64,000 nucleotides of DNA from Tetracentron sinense. Its lineage: Eukaryota > Streptophyta > Magnoliopsida > Trochodendrales > Trochodendraceae. Under the pieces are notes generated by a model that was not told where the DNA came from, did no database searches, and worked only from the letters and a program-made list of their open reading frames with translations. The stretch lies in assembly GCA_015143295.1 (NCBI GenBank), contig CM026574.1:12960938-13024937 (forward strand), in the 5' to 3' direction. Shown here one piece after another: positions 44,655 to 57,262 of the stretch; position 1 is the stretch's first letter; every line of letters starts with the position of its first letter. The translations under genes and the position numbers were made by a program.

Positions 44655-46649
44655 CTCAGGAGCGTAACCGGTTTTGGCAAAACCGGTTACAACTGGAGAA
44701 GAATACGTCCCAAAAAAAAAAGGGGGGGGACTGTACACTGTAGGGTCTGAAACACTCCTCAGGCTGCCACCGTTTGGCTTTCCTTTGGGCTCCTGTACAA
44801 CTCCCCACCTAACCCTCTTCTATTTACCAACTTACCCTAAGCCTATTTAGTTCTATTTACCAACTTACCCTAAGCCTATTCAGTTCTATAAGTATCAGCC
44901 CAAAGTCAAGCCTCAGAGAGGGCCATCTGGACCAACCCGAGAGTGTCATTAATCCCAAAACCTCAGCCAAGAAGCTTTTCGGCAGATTGAAAACCCACCA
45001 TCAAACCCTTCTACCTTAGAAATCTTGGCTCAGGAGTTAGAATAGGGCCCTGAGGAAATAGCTTTGGCTATCCTCATTCTTGAAGTTATTCTCTCCTGGC
45101 CGTTACCCCACCTCCACCCTAAGGCTTCGTTTCTTCTTTACAAAGGGTAGGTCTCATCCTTTGTTACAGTTTTTGTTTTTTTTTTCTTTTTTTTCTTTCT
45201 TTTTTTTATTTTTTTATTTATGCTTTCTTTCCTAGTCCATTTCTAGGAAGCTCTTTGAGCTCACTCGATCAGAGTAGGAGGGCCCCCTATACCATTTTTA
45301 AGTGGGATAGGAGGACCCCATGGAGATGACAGTGATGCCTCAACTTTCCCTTTTAGCACATTTTGCTCCGTATGCTTGCTATTTGTTGTTCTTCTTATCT
45401 ATTCTACTTCCTTTGTAAAGATTGTGGGTACTCGTGGAGCTAGGGGCGATTCGAAGGTCCTTGTGAGAGGTAGTGCATATCACTCTGATGTCTACACCAG
45501 AATTTTGTCGTGGCCTTTACCGCCATGCTCGTTACTTATCAGACGTGGACATGACGGCAAAGACAGTGATGCCCATTGGAGACACTGAGCAGGTTGTAGT
45601 CTAGACTACTGTCTTCAAGATCCCGAATTACCTCCAAGCCCCCACGAGTCACCCCCAAATACCTGAGTCATCCCCAATCCATTCCGGTTATTCGCCCGGC
45701 CATGTGTCAGGTTATTTTAAAAAAACAAAAAAACCTGTAGCAAGGGGTAGCAAGCTTGCTACCATTAAGGATGTTTGAATAACATTATCTACCCTTAGCT
45801 GGATCCCTAAAGACCCTTTTTGGAATCCTTGGACCTCGTTTAACTAGCCTTGTTAAGTGTAGGTTTTTTTTGAGTTGCTAAACCTTTCCGGTTTCATGGT
45901 TATGATACTTGACTTCATTACAGATTTCTGAAATCTAAAATAGGGTCTAATATGGGCTGATCTGAATTGTTAGTTTCCATGAAGATTCTCAAAAATTGAA
46001 ATAAGTTTCAAGTGTGGCTCGATCTATTTATGTTTAGATTTCAGTCAAGAATTACCATGAGATCTATTTGTGTTTAGATTTCATTTTCCAGAATTATCTT
46101 GAGATCTATTTGGGTTTAGATTTCAGTTTCAAGGACCTCATCTCTAAAACTCGTGGAAGCTTCGTGGACACAAGATCTCGCTACTGGAAGGCCTTAAATC
46201 TGTCTCGGGCCTTGTCCAGGCATAGTCCACATTCTGGGCATTTTCTTAAGTGCTGAAATGGGAGGCACACCAACTTAAAGCTGGCTTGTTTCCACGGGCC
46301 CACATCTTTGATTAGCATAGAGATTTCAAACCAGGCCCTAGGCTTATGAGAAATCCACAAGGCTCCACATTTGGTTAAGCAATTCTTAACCACTTGGGAA
46401 AAATATAAAAAAAAAAAAAAACCCAAAAACACTACAAAATTAAAAAAGAGCAAAAAAGGACCAAAACATGCTTGTTTGCTTTCTTAACTGTGGTTAGGCT
46501 CCTTAATCACACTTAATACCCTTCTAACTGCGGTTAGACCCTACTTTGTACTTGACCAACGTGGTCAGTCAAACCGTAGCCTCCGGGCTAGAACCCTTGA
46601 CCACCCTTGCACACTCATACACCCCTAACCTTGGCATAGGCTCACGTGC

Positions 46650-46722
46650 CAGAACTACGCTCGGTCTGATCTCACCCCTAAGTGAGTACGTAGGCAATCC
46701 AACTCGGATTCGACCCTAGTTT
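46650..46722 (+). repeat. ACTACG...GTACGTAGGCAA cassette, copy in LTR D
   Basis: CCAGAACTACGCTCGGTCTG, CTCAC, a 6-nt loop, GTGAG, TACGTAGGCAA, then TCGGATTCGACCCTAG. Recurs at 48650, 56894, 52305 and 32823. Confidence 0.7.
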
Positions 46723-46772
46723 AGACGATCTCTAGTCTAGCTTGTTTTGTTTATTTTACTTAGATTAGCACT

Positions 46773-49018
46773 TGTAAACACCCTATATTTGCACCCCATA
46801 TTCCTCTTCCCACTTTTTCAAATGCTCCAAGGTTTACCCAAGGCCCAAGCCCATTTGGCCAAACTTGTACCCAGACAACTCAATCAAACCCAATTACCTA
46901 ATTTTATTACCCAACCCAAGTAGTCAAACCCAAATACCCAATCATCCAATTGCCTAAGCCAAAGCCTATTCCCATAGCCCAAGCCCAAATGTCATAGTCA
47001 AAGTCCAATAATCATAACCCATGACCCATCTACTAATAACCCATGATTCATAAGACCTAATCCATATATCCATATCCACCTACCCTATATCCTACAACTC
47101 ATACCCATATAACCTATAGTTCACTCAACCCACCAACTCTCTTATACCTCTCTTACACCAACCCATACCCCTATAACTCATAGTTCACTCAACCCACCAA
47201 CTCTCTTACACCCTATATCCTAGAACCCATACCCATATAACTCATAGTTCACTCAACCCACCAACTCTCTTACACTCCTTACAACACTCAATCTATCAAC
47301 TCACCTTACAACACTCAAGTCTTTACCCACTAGCTCATTTTATCCCTCATGTAAAAGACACAACCCAACCTCTTAGTTTTCCTATAAATACCAATCCCTT
47401 AGCCCCTTAGATCCATCCCTCAAGACCCCTAGAAGGTTCCCACCCACTTGTGTTTCTCTTGAGTTTGAAAAAGGGAGAAGAAACTAAGGTTTAGAGTTTG
47501 GAAAGAATTCTAAGACTAAAAGCTTAGAGTTCTTCACTAACTCTCTTCCTTTGTGGATTCTAAAACCCTACCCCTTGGAGCATTGAAGGAGAATTCTTGG
47601 AGGAGTAGGCACTCCTTCTTTCATTTTCTCTTCTTTTTTATCTTTTTTTTTATTTGGTTCTCTCTTCTTGATCTCTCATTTCTCAAGCATAGTTGGGCCT
47701 CTCTACACCAATCTAATGGTGTAGAGGGACCCCATATCAAAGGCAAGGAGATGCTCATTTTTTCTTTTCCTTTCCATGTACATATTTTCTTCTTTTTTAT
47801 GTACCCACAAGTGTGGATATGGGTAGGCCCATAGAGAGTGGAAGCTAAAGCTATACCTCTCTTTTTTCATTTTGTTTTCTTTTGAGATTCTAGTCCTCTT
47901 TCTAGAATTTTTTGTGAAAGCTCATCCCCTCCCTAACATTCTTTAGAGCAACATTACATCATTAATAATGGTGTAAATGAACCACCTTAAAAGGGAGATG
48001 ATGAGTTTTCATTTTCTTTCATTTCTTTATTTTTCCTTCATGTTCTATGTTGAATGGGTAGGTGATGGTTTAAGGACTTAAGATAAATGATGGTGTAAGG
48101 ACTTAAAGAGGACATTCTTAAAAATGTTTCATACTAAAGACAATGGTATTTGATCTATTATCAACATCAATCCAACAAAATAGGTGTTGGTAATAGACCA
48201 TTTACTATTCATAAGGCACATCCCTCTTTATGTCTTAAACTATAATCTTTTAGCTAAACTCTTGGACTAAATTTGACTTTAGTTAAGTTTGTCAAAACCT
48301 TACCTATATGAAAATTCAAAAACATGATAAAATCTCAAAATACCAAAAACATGATAAAATCTCAAAACACCAAAAACATTCAAATATAACCAAAATATAA
48401 AAAACATTCAAATATCCCCAAAAATCTCAAAACATATAAAAAATACAAAAAGATCAAAAAGAGACTTGTAGGACCTCCTTAGCTTTGGTTAGCTCATCTA
48501 ACCATGGATAAATACCCTCTAACCGCGGTTAGACTTAACACTTGTGCACTTGACGTCTCCAGTCAACTAAACCATAGCCTTCTAGGTTAGACCCTATGAC
48601 CATCCTATGCACACACACACTCCCCCCTAGCCTCGGCACGGACTCATGTGCCAGAACTACGCTCGGTCTGATCTCACCATGTGAGTACGTATGCAACTCA
48701 ACTCGGGTTCGACCCTAGCCATCTAGCTTTCTATTTTTCTTGAATTAGCACTCACTTAAAAACTTTGGACATTTTAATTAAACTTTGAGATTATAATTGG
48801 CTTAAGTTTAGGGAGTAGGTAACCGTTATAAAACGGAGGTCTTGGGGTGCCTAATACCTTCCCCAGGACTTAATCGAACCGCTTACCCTAATTCTGTAAA
48901 GACCATTTGCCTTATCCAAACAAACAAATACCCGGGACCTATCCCTAAGAATGAATAGGTGGCGACTCAAGTCAAAACATATAATTGTGAAAGTGGGTTG
49001 GAAAATCCGATGCTCACA
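46773..49018 (+). repeat. 5' LTR of the gag-only element
   Basis: TGTAAACACCC...ATGCTCACA, 2246 bp, exactly the length of the 3' LTR. By eye they differ at only about 15-20 positions. A TATA box TATAAATA lies at 47383-47390. A unit of about 65-70 bp containing ATAGTTCACTCAACCCACCA recurs three times upstream of it (47095-47275). The small ORF at 47553-47834 is identical in both LTRs and has no coding signature. Confidence 0.95.
47383..47390 (+). promoter_or_regulatory. TATA box of the 5' LTR
   Basis: TATAAATACC, preceded by CCTCTTAGTTTTCC. Transcription of the element should begin about 30 bp downstream. The copy in the 3' LTR is at 55627-55634. Confidence 0.65.
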
Positions 49019-50119
49019 GCTCTGGCGACTCTGCTGGGGATAAGGTTCAAGCCGGAACTTAAATTTAAGCCAAATAATCTCAAAATTAATTAAAATACCT
49101 AAGTATTTAATTAAGTGTTGATTCTTTATACTTTTTGGGATGTTTCTTGTACAGTACATTTCATGCATAGCATACTAGTGTAACAACCCAATACCCACTA
49201 GACAGGCTTATTACGCTCACGGCTGTTGGATGACTATCCTCAGTGACAGGGGCTTAACAGTCTTGGAGGTCCGCGGAATTACTCCTGCTGGGTGACTACT
49301 CTCAGGGAAGGATTCTGAACGCTCCCGCTTACACCAATCGTCCCAGGTATGTTCTATACCAGGGAGTCGCATACACGGTGTTAAGTGATCCCCACATCCT
49401 TTAGGAACACCCTGCATTACCCCAACATGCATACATATAGAATAGACTGAGGTATAGTCTACAAGCAGCCCACCCTGAAGGGATATTCTAAACCCTAACC
49501 TGCTTGTACCCTATACCTGTCCCCCAATCATGGCTGAACATCAGGACACTCTGTCCAGATAAACACTCATCCAGGGGGCATGTACTGAGCCTTTTTTTTT
49601 GTGCTTGTAACAAAAGACCTCCTACCCTATCTCCAGACATACATGTGAGATTCACACCCTAAGTTGCAATGGGTAAGCCCATTAACCCACTCCAACTTTG
49701 CCCCAGTAGGCCCTGGTTACCAACAACCCAGGTTAGTAGAACGGAGTTCTCTCCGCCTACCCTATCGGGTCACACCTGTTATGTCATACCTTAAAAAAAA
49801 ATCAAAAAATAAAAAAAAATCAAAAATTAAAAAATGTCATTCCTGCATGACTTTCCAACTCCAAATCAGGGGCATTGCCCCTATGTCAATTAGACAGTTA
49901 GGTCATTTGCATGCATTCCAACTTCCTCCCCTTCTCTTGCATGTCATTCCAATTTCCAGACTATGGGCATTATCCCTAGGTCAGCGAGACTATTAGGTCA
50001 CCTGTATGCTTCCTTTATTTCTTCCATTCTATTTCAACTCTCACTCCATATCACCCATCTTTTCAGGGAGCATACTCTGAGCCAAGCACGGATCTGAAAA
50101 GCAAGATACCTGACACGAC
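49019..50119 (+). other. Primer-binding-like site and gag leader
   Basis: Directly after the LTR, GCTCTGGCGACTCTGCTGGG looks like a tRNA primer-binding site (TGGCGAC start); I do not assign the tRNA. About 1.1 kb of leader follows with no long frame. It contains two related TGACTACTCTCAG/TGACTATCCTCAG blocks and two GGCATT.CCCCTA.GTCA phrases. Confidence 0.6.
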
Positions 50120-51686
50120 ATGGACCCTCGAGATGGACAAGAGACTGACCCGGATACCCCGAGATCACAACCTCAGGTTCCGGATTTTGAAGCAAGACTA
50201 GCAGAAAATGCCCGGAGTATTGAAAATTTGACAAACATCGTTCAGGATTTTATGCGGGCAGTGAATCAAGCCCTCTCTTCCTCCAACCCTCAACCGGTCG
50301 AGACAATAAGGCCGTCACAACCAAACCCACCATCTACAACCAACATTACCCCTTCTCTACCTACCATCAACATCGCATCACAACTTGTTCAACCTACCCA
50401 ACCATCACTTACCTCCAACATTCCTCCTCCATCAATTCAGCCACAACCTACTCACCATATCTCCCCACCACTCGTAGACCATTACGAGGAAGAAGAGGCC
50501 AGAGCCAGCGGTGAACCTCATACAGGGTCCGCTCATGTATCCTCAAGCACTGCCCAAATCCCAGATGTATACCAGAAAAGGATTGAGAAATTGGAAGAGC
50601 TGATGAAGCAAAATCAAGGATCCCGTAAGTCCACCAACTTCAGGGATATGTGCATACATCCCGGAATCCAAATGCCCAAGGACTTCAAGGTTACTGATTT
50701 TGAAAAATACAGTGGGAAGGGTTGTCCTGAGACACACTTGAGAGCATACCGTGGAGAATTGTTCCAGCTCGAACATGGAGATAAACTGCTGGTCCAATTA
50801 TTTCAAAAAAAGCCTGAAAGGACCTGCATTACAGTGGTTCACCAAGCTGGACCCCAGTAAGGTACGAACTTGGGAAGATCTCTGCAAAACCTTCATTGCC
50901 CAGTACTCTTACAATGTTGACCTGGTCCCGCAAAGAGCAGATCTTGAAAGAATGTCCCAGAGGAATAATGAAACCTTCATCGAGTATTCAGTTCGGTGGA
51001 GAGAAATGGCTGGCAAGATGAGCACCCCTTTGCCGGAAGAAGAATTGGTAACAAATTTCCTCCGCACCCTTAAACACCCACTCAAGACTCTCCTAGCGTC
51101 ACAGCCCATCTCTGACTTTAGCACCATGGCCAAGTGTGGTGCCAAAATTGAAACGACATTGGGTGACAGTGGGTCAGTCGACATTTTTCAAGGAACGAAT
51201 GGCGCATCTTCCTCTCGACCTCTCATCCATCCGAAAAGAGAAAACAAAAGGGGAGAGGACGATGGACACACGGTATCAGCCATACCAGTCCGGGTGCCCA
51301 ACTTGCCTCGCCAACAAGCTCAACGACCACGGCAAGTTCAGCAACCCTTGGGGAAGCTACTCTCTCACCAGATGACTCTTGAACAGAAGAGAAACCGGGC
51401 ATTCACTCCACTACCATACTCTCCGATGGCACTCCTGTCATTCCTATTGGACAAGAAACTGATCACTCAGAAAGATCCACAGCCTCCACCGGTAAATCTT
51501 CCCAAGAACTACAGGGCGGATCAGCACTGCGTGTATCACCAATCACCAGGGCACCCTACTGACAGGTGCTATGATTTGAAACACGTAATCCAGGACTTGC
51601 TGGAAACCGATAGAATTTGCTATGCACCGGGAAATACGGACATCAATCAAGCTCCTCTCCCAGATCATTCTCCTCCTGCAAACTAA
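50120..51686 (+). pseudogene. Ty3/gypsy gag polyprotein (Tat-type), one frameshift
   Basis: Two overlapping frames, 50120-50860 and 50751-51686, make one gag of about 520 aa. The first gives MDPRDGQETDPD, a Pro/Thr-rich region, a short coiled segment (KRIEKLEELMKQNQ) and DFEKYSGKGCPETHL. The second continues SLKGPALQWFTKLD, RTWEDLCKTFIAQY, RADLERMSQRNNETFIEYS and ends with a knuckle-like CVYHQSPGHPTDRC. The switch falls at an A7 run near 50805-50811. Gag forms the particle that packages element RNA. The run could be a one-base error or, less likely, a slippage site. No pol follows the stop at 51686. Confidence 0.88.
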
Positions 51687-51689
51687 GGC

Positions 51690-53995
51690 GTTTCAGCCGG
51701 AATAGTTCTGTAATTGACTTTTGAACAATCTCACTTTTGTTATGTCTATCTTGTACCTCTTTTCTTGGTACCTCAGTCGGCCATGTTGGTCCATGTCTAT
51801 CCCTATCATCAGTCCAGTCCAAGCAAGTGACCAGAGGTCCTTGCTATGTCTTTTTGTCAAGTCTGTCCATTTTGACATTTTAATGAAAATTATTGTTTTA
51901 AGTCTAAGTCAAGTTTTATTGTGTTCTGAGATGCTTAATTTGGGAGCTGGACTAGTTCCTAATGCCTGTAAGGGACAACTTGATCATTCAATGGGAAGTT
52001 CAACAACTATTTAAATAAATGCAGAAACAGTGAAGACCTCTCTGAGCATCAAAGGACAATCAACTGAAATGAGGCAATGCAATGACCATACATGCTCTCG
52101 ACCAATCAAGGATAGGATAGGAGGCCATCTTTGGATAAACCTTCACAACACCTCGCTCACCCATGCTATGTATATATCCGCTAGTTAGACCTTTGAGCCT
52201 AATAGCCTTTCTTTCAAAACTCCCACAAAGGGCACCCCTTGAATGTCAAAATGATAATTCAAAAGAGAAACAACCAGCAAAGAGCAACCACCAAATGCGG
52301 CCTTTTAGCCGAACTACGTCTTGACCTGATCCCTATTTGGGTACGTAGGCAGCCTGAAATCAGGTTCGGTCATAACATAACAAATGTTCACAAAACAGGG
52401 CAACCTTGTGCCAAAAACAAAAAAAGAAAAAAAAAAAAAAGAGAAAAAGAGAGAAAGGTACTTGGTCAAAAAAGCAAGACAAAGTTTCATCAAATGATGA
52501 AATGCAGAAGCTAGTTCTATACCAACAATGAACAAGTATCATATGATGCCCTACCCTTGCTGAAACAGAAACTTTGAGCCTTATCTCATTTCTAATCAAA
52601 CCACGTTTCGTCCTAAACTATAAGCCCTCCTTGATCCCTGAAAAGACTTGAGCATCAATGGTCAAAAACATTTATCTCCATTTCCCGACAGGTAGTGATG
52701 AGAGAAGAATGGAGAATTATCAAAGGAAATCCGAGTGCAGAAAAAGAGAACATGCGAAGCTTGTATATCCAGTTCTGGTAAAAACCTGAAAAGGCCCAGG
52801 AGAAAAAAAAAAGGGGGTAAATCAAACTTCAAATTCACGGGCATAGCAAGGAATCATCAGTCCTGCTATTGCACAAAAATTACGTGAACCCAGTCCTGGC
52901 AAAAACCTGAAAAGGCCCAGGGGCAAAAAAGGGACAAAGATCAAAAGGTACAACCCAGTCCTGGTGAAAACCCGCAAGGGCCCAGTGGCAAAAAAAGGAA
53001 AGATAAACCAATACAAGCTTCGATATCCGATAATCAAGCATCACGATCAACTTTACCTGCAGGCTAAGGAACCTAGCTAGGTCTCCCACTACAAACAATC
53101 TCAGGTGCACTTTTCAAAGTACAAACAGTCAATTTCATTGTATACAGTCCACTGGTCAACTGTCAGTCCACCATATCATTTGTCAGTCAGCTCATTTGTC
53201 TTCTTAACAAGCCGTTTGTGTCTTTTTTTCAGTCAACACATTAGTCTTTTTAACAAATTGCTCCCATCAGTAATCAGTCAAGTTTAAACCCCCAGTAGAG
53301 TTAGCTCAAAGTCGATTGTTCACTCTCACTGGTGCAAGGAAAACACTAGAACCAGGGCAAGGCAAAGTCAGCAGATCATTCTGGATGACACAGATATTTG
53401 AAGTAGATCAGTATATCCCAAGGGGCAAGTATCAACCATCAGATCAGCCGAGTTGGTAGTCAATTCAGGTCCATCAGACTCTATATGTGCAAAGAGGCAA
53501 AGATTAGTGTTAAGACTCAGGGTCACCTCTCTCATTCCTCATGTTCAACTCATCTTACTTCATAAATTTGCTTTCATTATTTTCGGAACTCCCTCTAGTT
53601 CCTGACTACTATCTTATATCACTCTCCAGTGAGACAATCAGGCGGTTGTCTACACTACCCTGTTTTTTCCTTCCAGTAAGACAATCGGGCGATTGTTTGC
53701 ATTATCTTGCATCCTATCCCAGTGAGACAATTGAGTGGTTGTCTGCACTATCTTGCATCCATCATTCCCCAGTTCTGCTCGGCTAACTCACTAATCAAGG
53801 AGTATACTGACACGGTCATGTGACCGGATGCCAGTTATGGCTTCCAGTAATGTTAGTCTTGCACCTATCACCGGTCACCATGCTCTTTTAGCTCATTAAT
53901 CAAGGAGTATGTGGATACGGTTGTGTGACCATATGTCGTCTACAGCCTCCACCAGTGACGTTAATCCTACACCCATCATTGCTTTGCTTCATCTC
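51690..53995 (+). other. Non-coding 3' interior of the gag-only element
   Basis: No domain in any frame. It contains an A-rich run (52421-52460), three blocks of CCCAGTCCTGGNRAAAACC, GGCCCAGGGGCAAAAAA (52770-53000), three blocks of CAGTGAGACAATCRGGCGGTTGTC (53620-53740) and two of TCAAGGAGTATRYTGACACGG (53790-53960). This layered repetition is what remains where pol would be. Confidence 0.65.
52305..52372 (+). repeat. ACTACG...GTACGTAGGCAG cassette, internal copy
   Basis: GCCGAACTACGTCTTGACCTG, ATCCC, loop, GGGTACGTAGGCAGCC, then CAGGTTCGGTC. A version of the LTR cassettes with a different stem sequence. Confidence 0.65.
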
Positions 53996-54004
53996 CGGTA
54001 GACG

Positions 54005-54815
54005 GTTGTGTGATCGACCCTCACCTTATTCTATCTTAGGTGAAACGGTTGTGTGATCGACCCTCACCTCATCTATCCTCGGTGAAACGGTTGTGTGATC
54101 GACCCTCACCTCATCTATCATCGGTGAAACGGTTGTGTGATCGACCCTCACCTCATCTATCATCGGTGAAACTGTTGTGTGATCGACCCTCACCTCATCT
54201 ATCCTCGGTGAAATGGTCGTGTGATCGACCCTCACCTCATCTATCTTCGGTGAAATCGGTGAAATCGTTGTGTGATCGACCCTCACCCCATCTATCTTCA
54301 GTGAAACGGTTGTGTGATCGACCCTCATCTCATCTATCATCGGTGAAACGGTTGTGTGATCGACCCTCACCTCATCTATCCTCGGTGAAACGGTTGTGTG
54401 ATCGACCCTCACCTCATCTATCATCGGTTGTGTGATTGACCCTCACCTCATCTATCCTCGGTGAAATGGTTGTGTGATCGACCTTCACCTCATCTATCCT
54501 CGGTGAAACGGTTGTGTGATCGATCTTCACCTCATCTATCTTCGGTGACACGGTTGTGTGATCAACCTTCACCTCATCTTCGGTGGATGGTTGTGTGATC
54601 AACTTTCACCTCATTTCCGGTGAAATGGTTGTGTGATCAACCTTCACCTCATCTTCGGTGGATGGTTGTGTGATCAACTTTCACCTCGTCTCTGGTGGAA
54701 TGGTTGTGTGATCAACCTTCACCTCATCTCCGGTGGAATGGTTGTGTGATCAACTTTCATTTCATCTCCGGTGAAATGGTTGTGTGATCAACCATCACCC
54801 TATCTCCGTTGAAGC
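54005..54815 (+). repeat. 42-bp tandem array, about 19 copies
   Basis: Unit starts CGGTTGTGTGATCGACCCTC and continues ACCTCATCTATCCTCGGTGAAA, 42 bp = 14 codons. Because 42 is a multiple of 3 the array stays open on both strands, giving 131- and 132-aa frames. Later units are shortened (about 36-39 bp) and change GATCGACC to GATCAACC. It lies 200 bp before the 3' polypurine tract. Confidence 0.95.
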
Positions 54816-55000
54816 GGATACATGTTCACTCCTCTCATCCATCATGCATCTCCAGCACTCCACATTTTTGTCTTGGCAAACTTAACTTAGTTTCAAGTTA
54901 GTTCATTATCATTTCGTATATTTTTTTCAAGTTTCGCAGGTTTTACTGTGCAAAAATAGTGGTGATTTTAGTCTTTGTCGTTCGCTTGCCCGTACCCTCC

Positions 55001-55016
55001 GACAAAGAGGGGCAGT
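55001..55016 (+). other. Polypurine tract of the gag-only element
   Basis: GACAAAGAGGGGCAGT directly abuts the 3' LTR. This is where plus-strand DNA synthesis is primed. Confidence 0.8.
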
Positions 55017-57262
55017 TGTAAACACCCTATTTTTGCACCCCATATTCCTCTTCCCACTTTTTCAAATGCTCCAAGGTTTACCCAAGGCCCAAGCCCATTT
55101 GGCCAAACTTGTACCCAGACAACTCAATCAAACCCAATTACCTAATTTTATTACCCAACCCAAGTAGTCAAGCCCAAATACCCAATCATCCAATTGCCTA
55201 AGCCAAAGCCTATTTCCATAGCCCAAGCCCAAATTTCATAGTCAAAGTCCAATAATCATAACCCATGACCCATCTACTAATAACCCATGATTCATAAGAC
55301 CTAATCCATATATCCATATCCACCTACCCTATATCCTACAACCCATACCCATATAACCTATAGTTCACTCAACCCACCAACTCTCTTATACCTCTCTTAC
55401 ACCAACCCATACCCCTATAACTCATAGTTCACTCAACCCACCAACTCTCTTACACCCTATATCCTAGAACCCATACCCATATAACTCATAGTTCACTCAA
55501 CCCACCAACTCTCTTACACTCCTTACAACACTCAATCTATCAACTCACCTTACAACACTCAAGTCTTTACCCACTAGCTCATTTTATCCCTCATGTAAAA
55601 GACACAACCCAACCTCTTAGTTTTCCTATAAATACCAATCCCTTAGCCCCTTAGATCCATCCCTCAAGACCCCTAGAAGGTTCCCACCCACTTGTGTTTC
55701 TCTTGAGTTTGAAAAAGGGAGAAGAAACTAAGGTTTAGAGTTTGGAAAGAATTCTAAGACTAAAAGCTTAGAGTTCTTCACTAACTCTCTTCCTTTGTAG
55801 TTTCTAAAACCCTACCCCTTGGAGCATTGAAGGAGAATTCTTGGAGGAGTAGGCACTCCTTCTTTCATTTTCTCTTCTTTTTTATCTTTTTTTTTATTTG
55901 GTTCTCTCTTCTTGATCTCTCATTTCTCAAGCATAGTTGGGCCTCTCTACACCAATCTAATGGTGTAGAGGGACCCCATATCAAAGGCAAGGAGATGCTC
56001 ATTTTTTCTTTTCCTTTCCATGTACATATTTTCTTCTTTTTTATGTACCCACAAGTGTGGATATGGGTAGGCCCATAGAGAGTGGAAGCTAAAGCTATAC
56101 CTCTCTTTTTTCATTTTGTTTTCTTTTGAGATTCTAGTCATCTTTCTAGAATTTTTTGTGAAAGCTCATCCCCTCCCTAACATTCTTTAGAGCAACATTA
56201 CATCATTAATAATGGTGTAAATGAACCACCTTAAAAGGGAGATGATGAGTTTTCATTTTCTTTCATTTCTTTATTTTTCCTTCATGTTCTATGTTGAATG
56301 GGTAGGTGATGGTTTAAGGACTTAAGATAAATGATGGTGTAAGGACTTAAAGAGGACATTCTTAAAAATGTTTCATACTAAAGACAATGGTATTTGATCT
56401 ATTATCAACATCAATCCAACAAAATAGGTGTTGGTAATAGACCATTTACTATTCATAAGGCACATCCCTCTTTATGTCTTAAACTATAATCTTTTAGCTA
56501 AACTCTTGGACTAAATTTGACTTTAGTTAAGTTTGTCAAAACCTTACCTATATGAAAATTCAAAAACATGATAAAATCTCAAAATACCAAAAACATGATA
56601 AAATCTCAAAACACCAAAAACATTCAAATATAACCAAAATATAAAAAACATTCAAATATCCCCAAAAATCTCAAAACATATAAAAAATACAAAAAGACCA
56701 AAAAGAGACTTGTAGGACCTCCTTAGCTTTGGTTAGCTCATCTAACCATGGATAAATACCCTCTAACCGCGGTTAGACTTAACACTTGTGCACTTGACCT
56801 CCTCAGTCAACTAAACCATAGCCTTCTAGGTTAGACCCTTTGACCATCCTATGCACACACACACTCCCCCCTAGCCTCGGCACGGACTCATGTGCCAGAA
56901 CTACGTTCGGTCTGATCTCACCATGTGAGTACGTAGGCAACTCAACTCGGGTTCGACCCTAGCCATCTAGCTTTCTATTTTTCTTGAATTAGCACTCACT
57001 TAAAAACTTTGGACATTTTAATTAAACTTTGAGATTATAATTGGCTTAAGTTTAGGGAGTAGGTAACCGTTATAAAACGGAGGTCTTGGGGTGCCTAATA
57101 CCTTCCCCAGGACTTAATCGAACCGCTTACCCTAATTCTGTAAAGACCATTTGCCTTATCCAAACAAACAAATACCCGGGACCTATCCCTAAGAATGAAT
57201 AGGTGGCGACTCAAGTCAAAACATATAATTGTGAAAGTGGGTTGAAAAATCCCATGCTCACA
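55017..57262 (+). repeat. 3' LTR of the gag-only element
   Basis: Same length as the 5' LTR with a handful of substitutions (for example CTATTTTTGC instead of CTATATTTGC, GACCTCCTC instead of GACGTCTCC). It carries the same TATA box, repeats and ACTACG cassette (about 56894-56962; 48650-48718 in the 5' LTR). Confidence 0.95.

Larger units (their letters stand above)
46773..57262 (+). mobile_element. Young non-autonomous LTR retrotransposon (gag-only, TR-GAG-like, Tat lineage), TSD GCACT
   Basis: Complete element of 10,490 bp: two 2246-bp LTRs (46773-49018, 55017-57262), a perfect 5-bp TSD GCACT (46768-46772, 57263-57267), a primer-binding-like site after the 5' LTR and a polypurine tract before the 3' LTR. 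The 6.0-kb interior codes only for gag, with one frameshift. There is no protease, reverse transcriptase, RNase H or integrase. Mobility would need enzymes from a related autonomous element. The gag sequence is of the Tat/Ogre type as I know it. Confidence 0.95.

Noticed and set aside
47553-47834. ORF of 93 aa in the LTR (also at 55827-56078)
   Set aside because: It is present in both LTRs only because they are copies. It has Phe-rich low-complexity sequence and no domain, and it lies in the R/U5 leader.
50120-51686. Host gene of the PNMA/domesticated gag type
   Set aside because: It lies inside a complete young element with LTRs, TSD and PPT and has a frameshift, so it is ordinary element gag.
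54040-54435. 131-aa repetitive protein KRLCDRPSPHLSSV
   Set aside because: The unit length is a multiple of three, so both strands stay open. There is no start context or conservation to suggest translation.
54005-54815. CRISPR-like array
   Set aside because: The repeats are contiguous with no unique spacers, in a plant retrotransposon.
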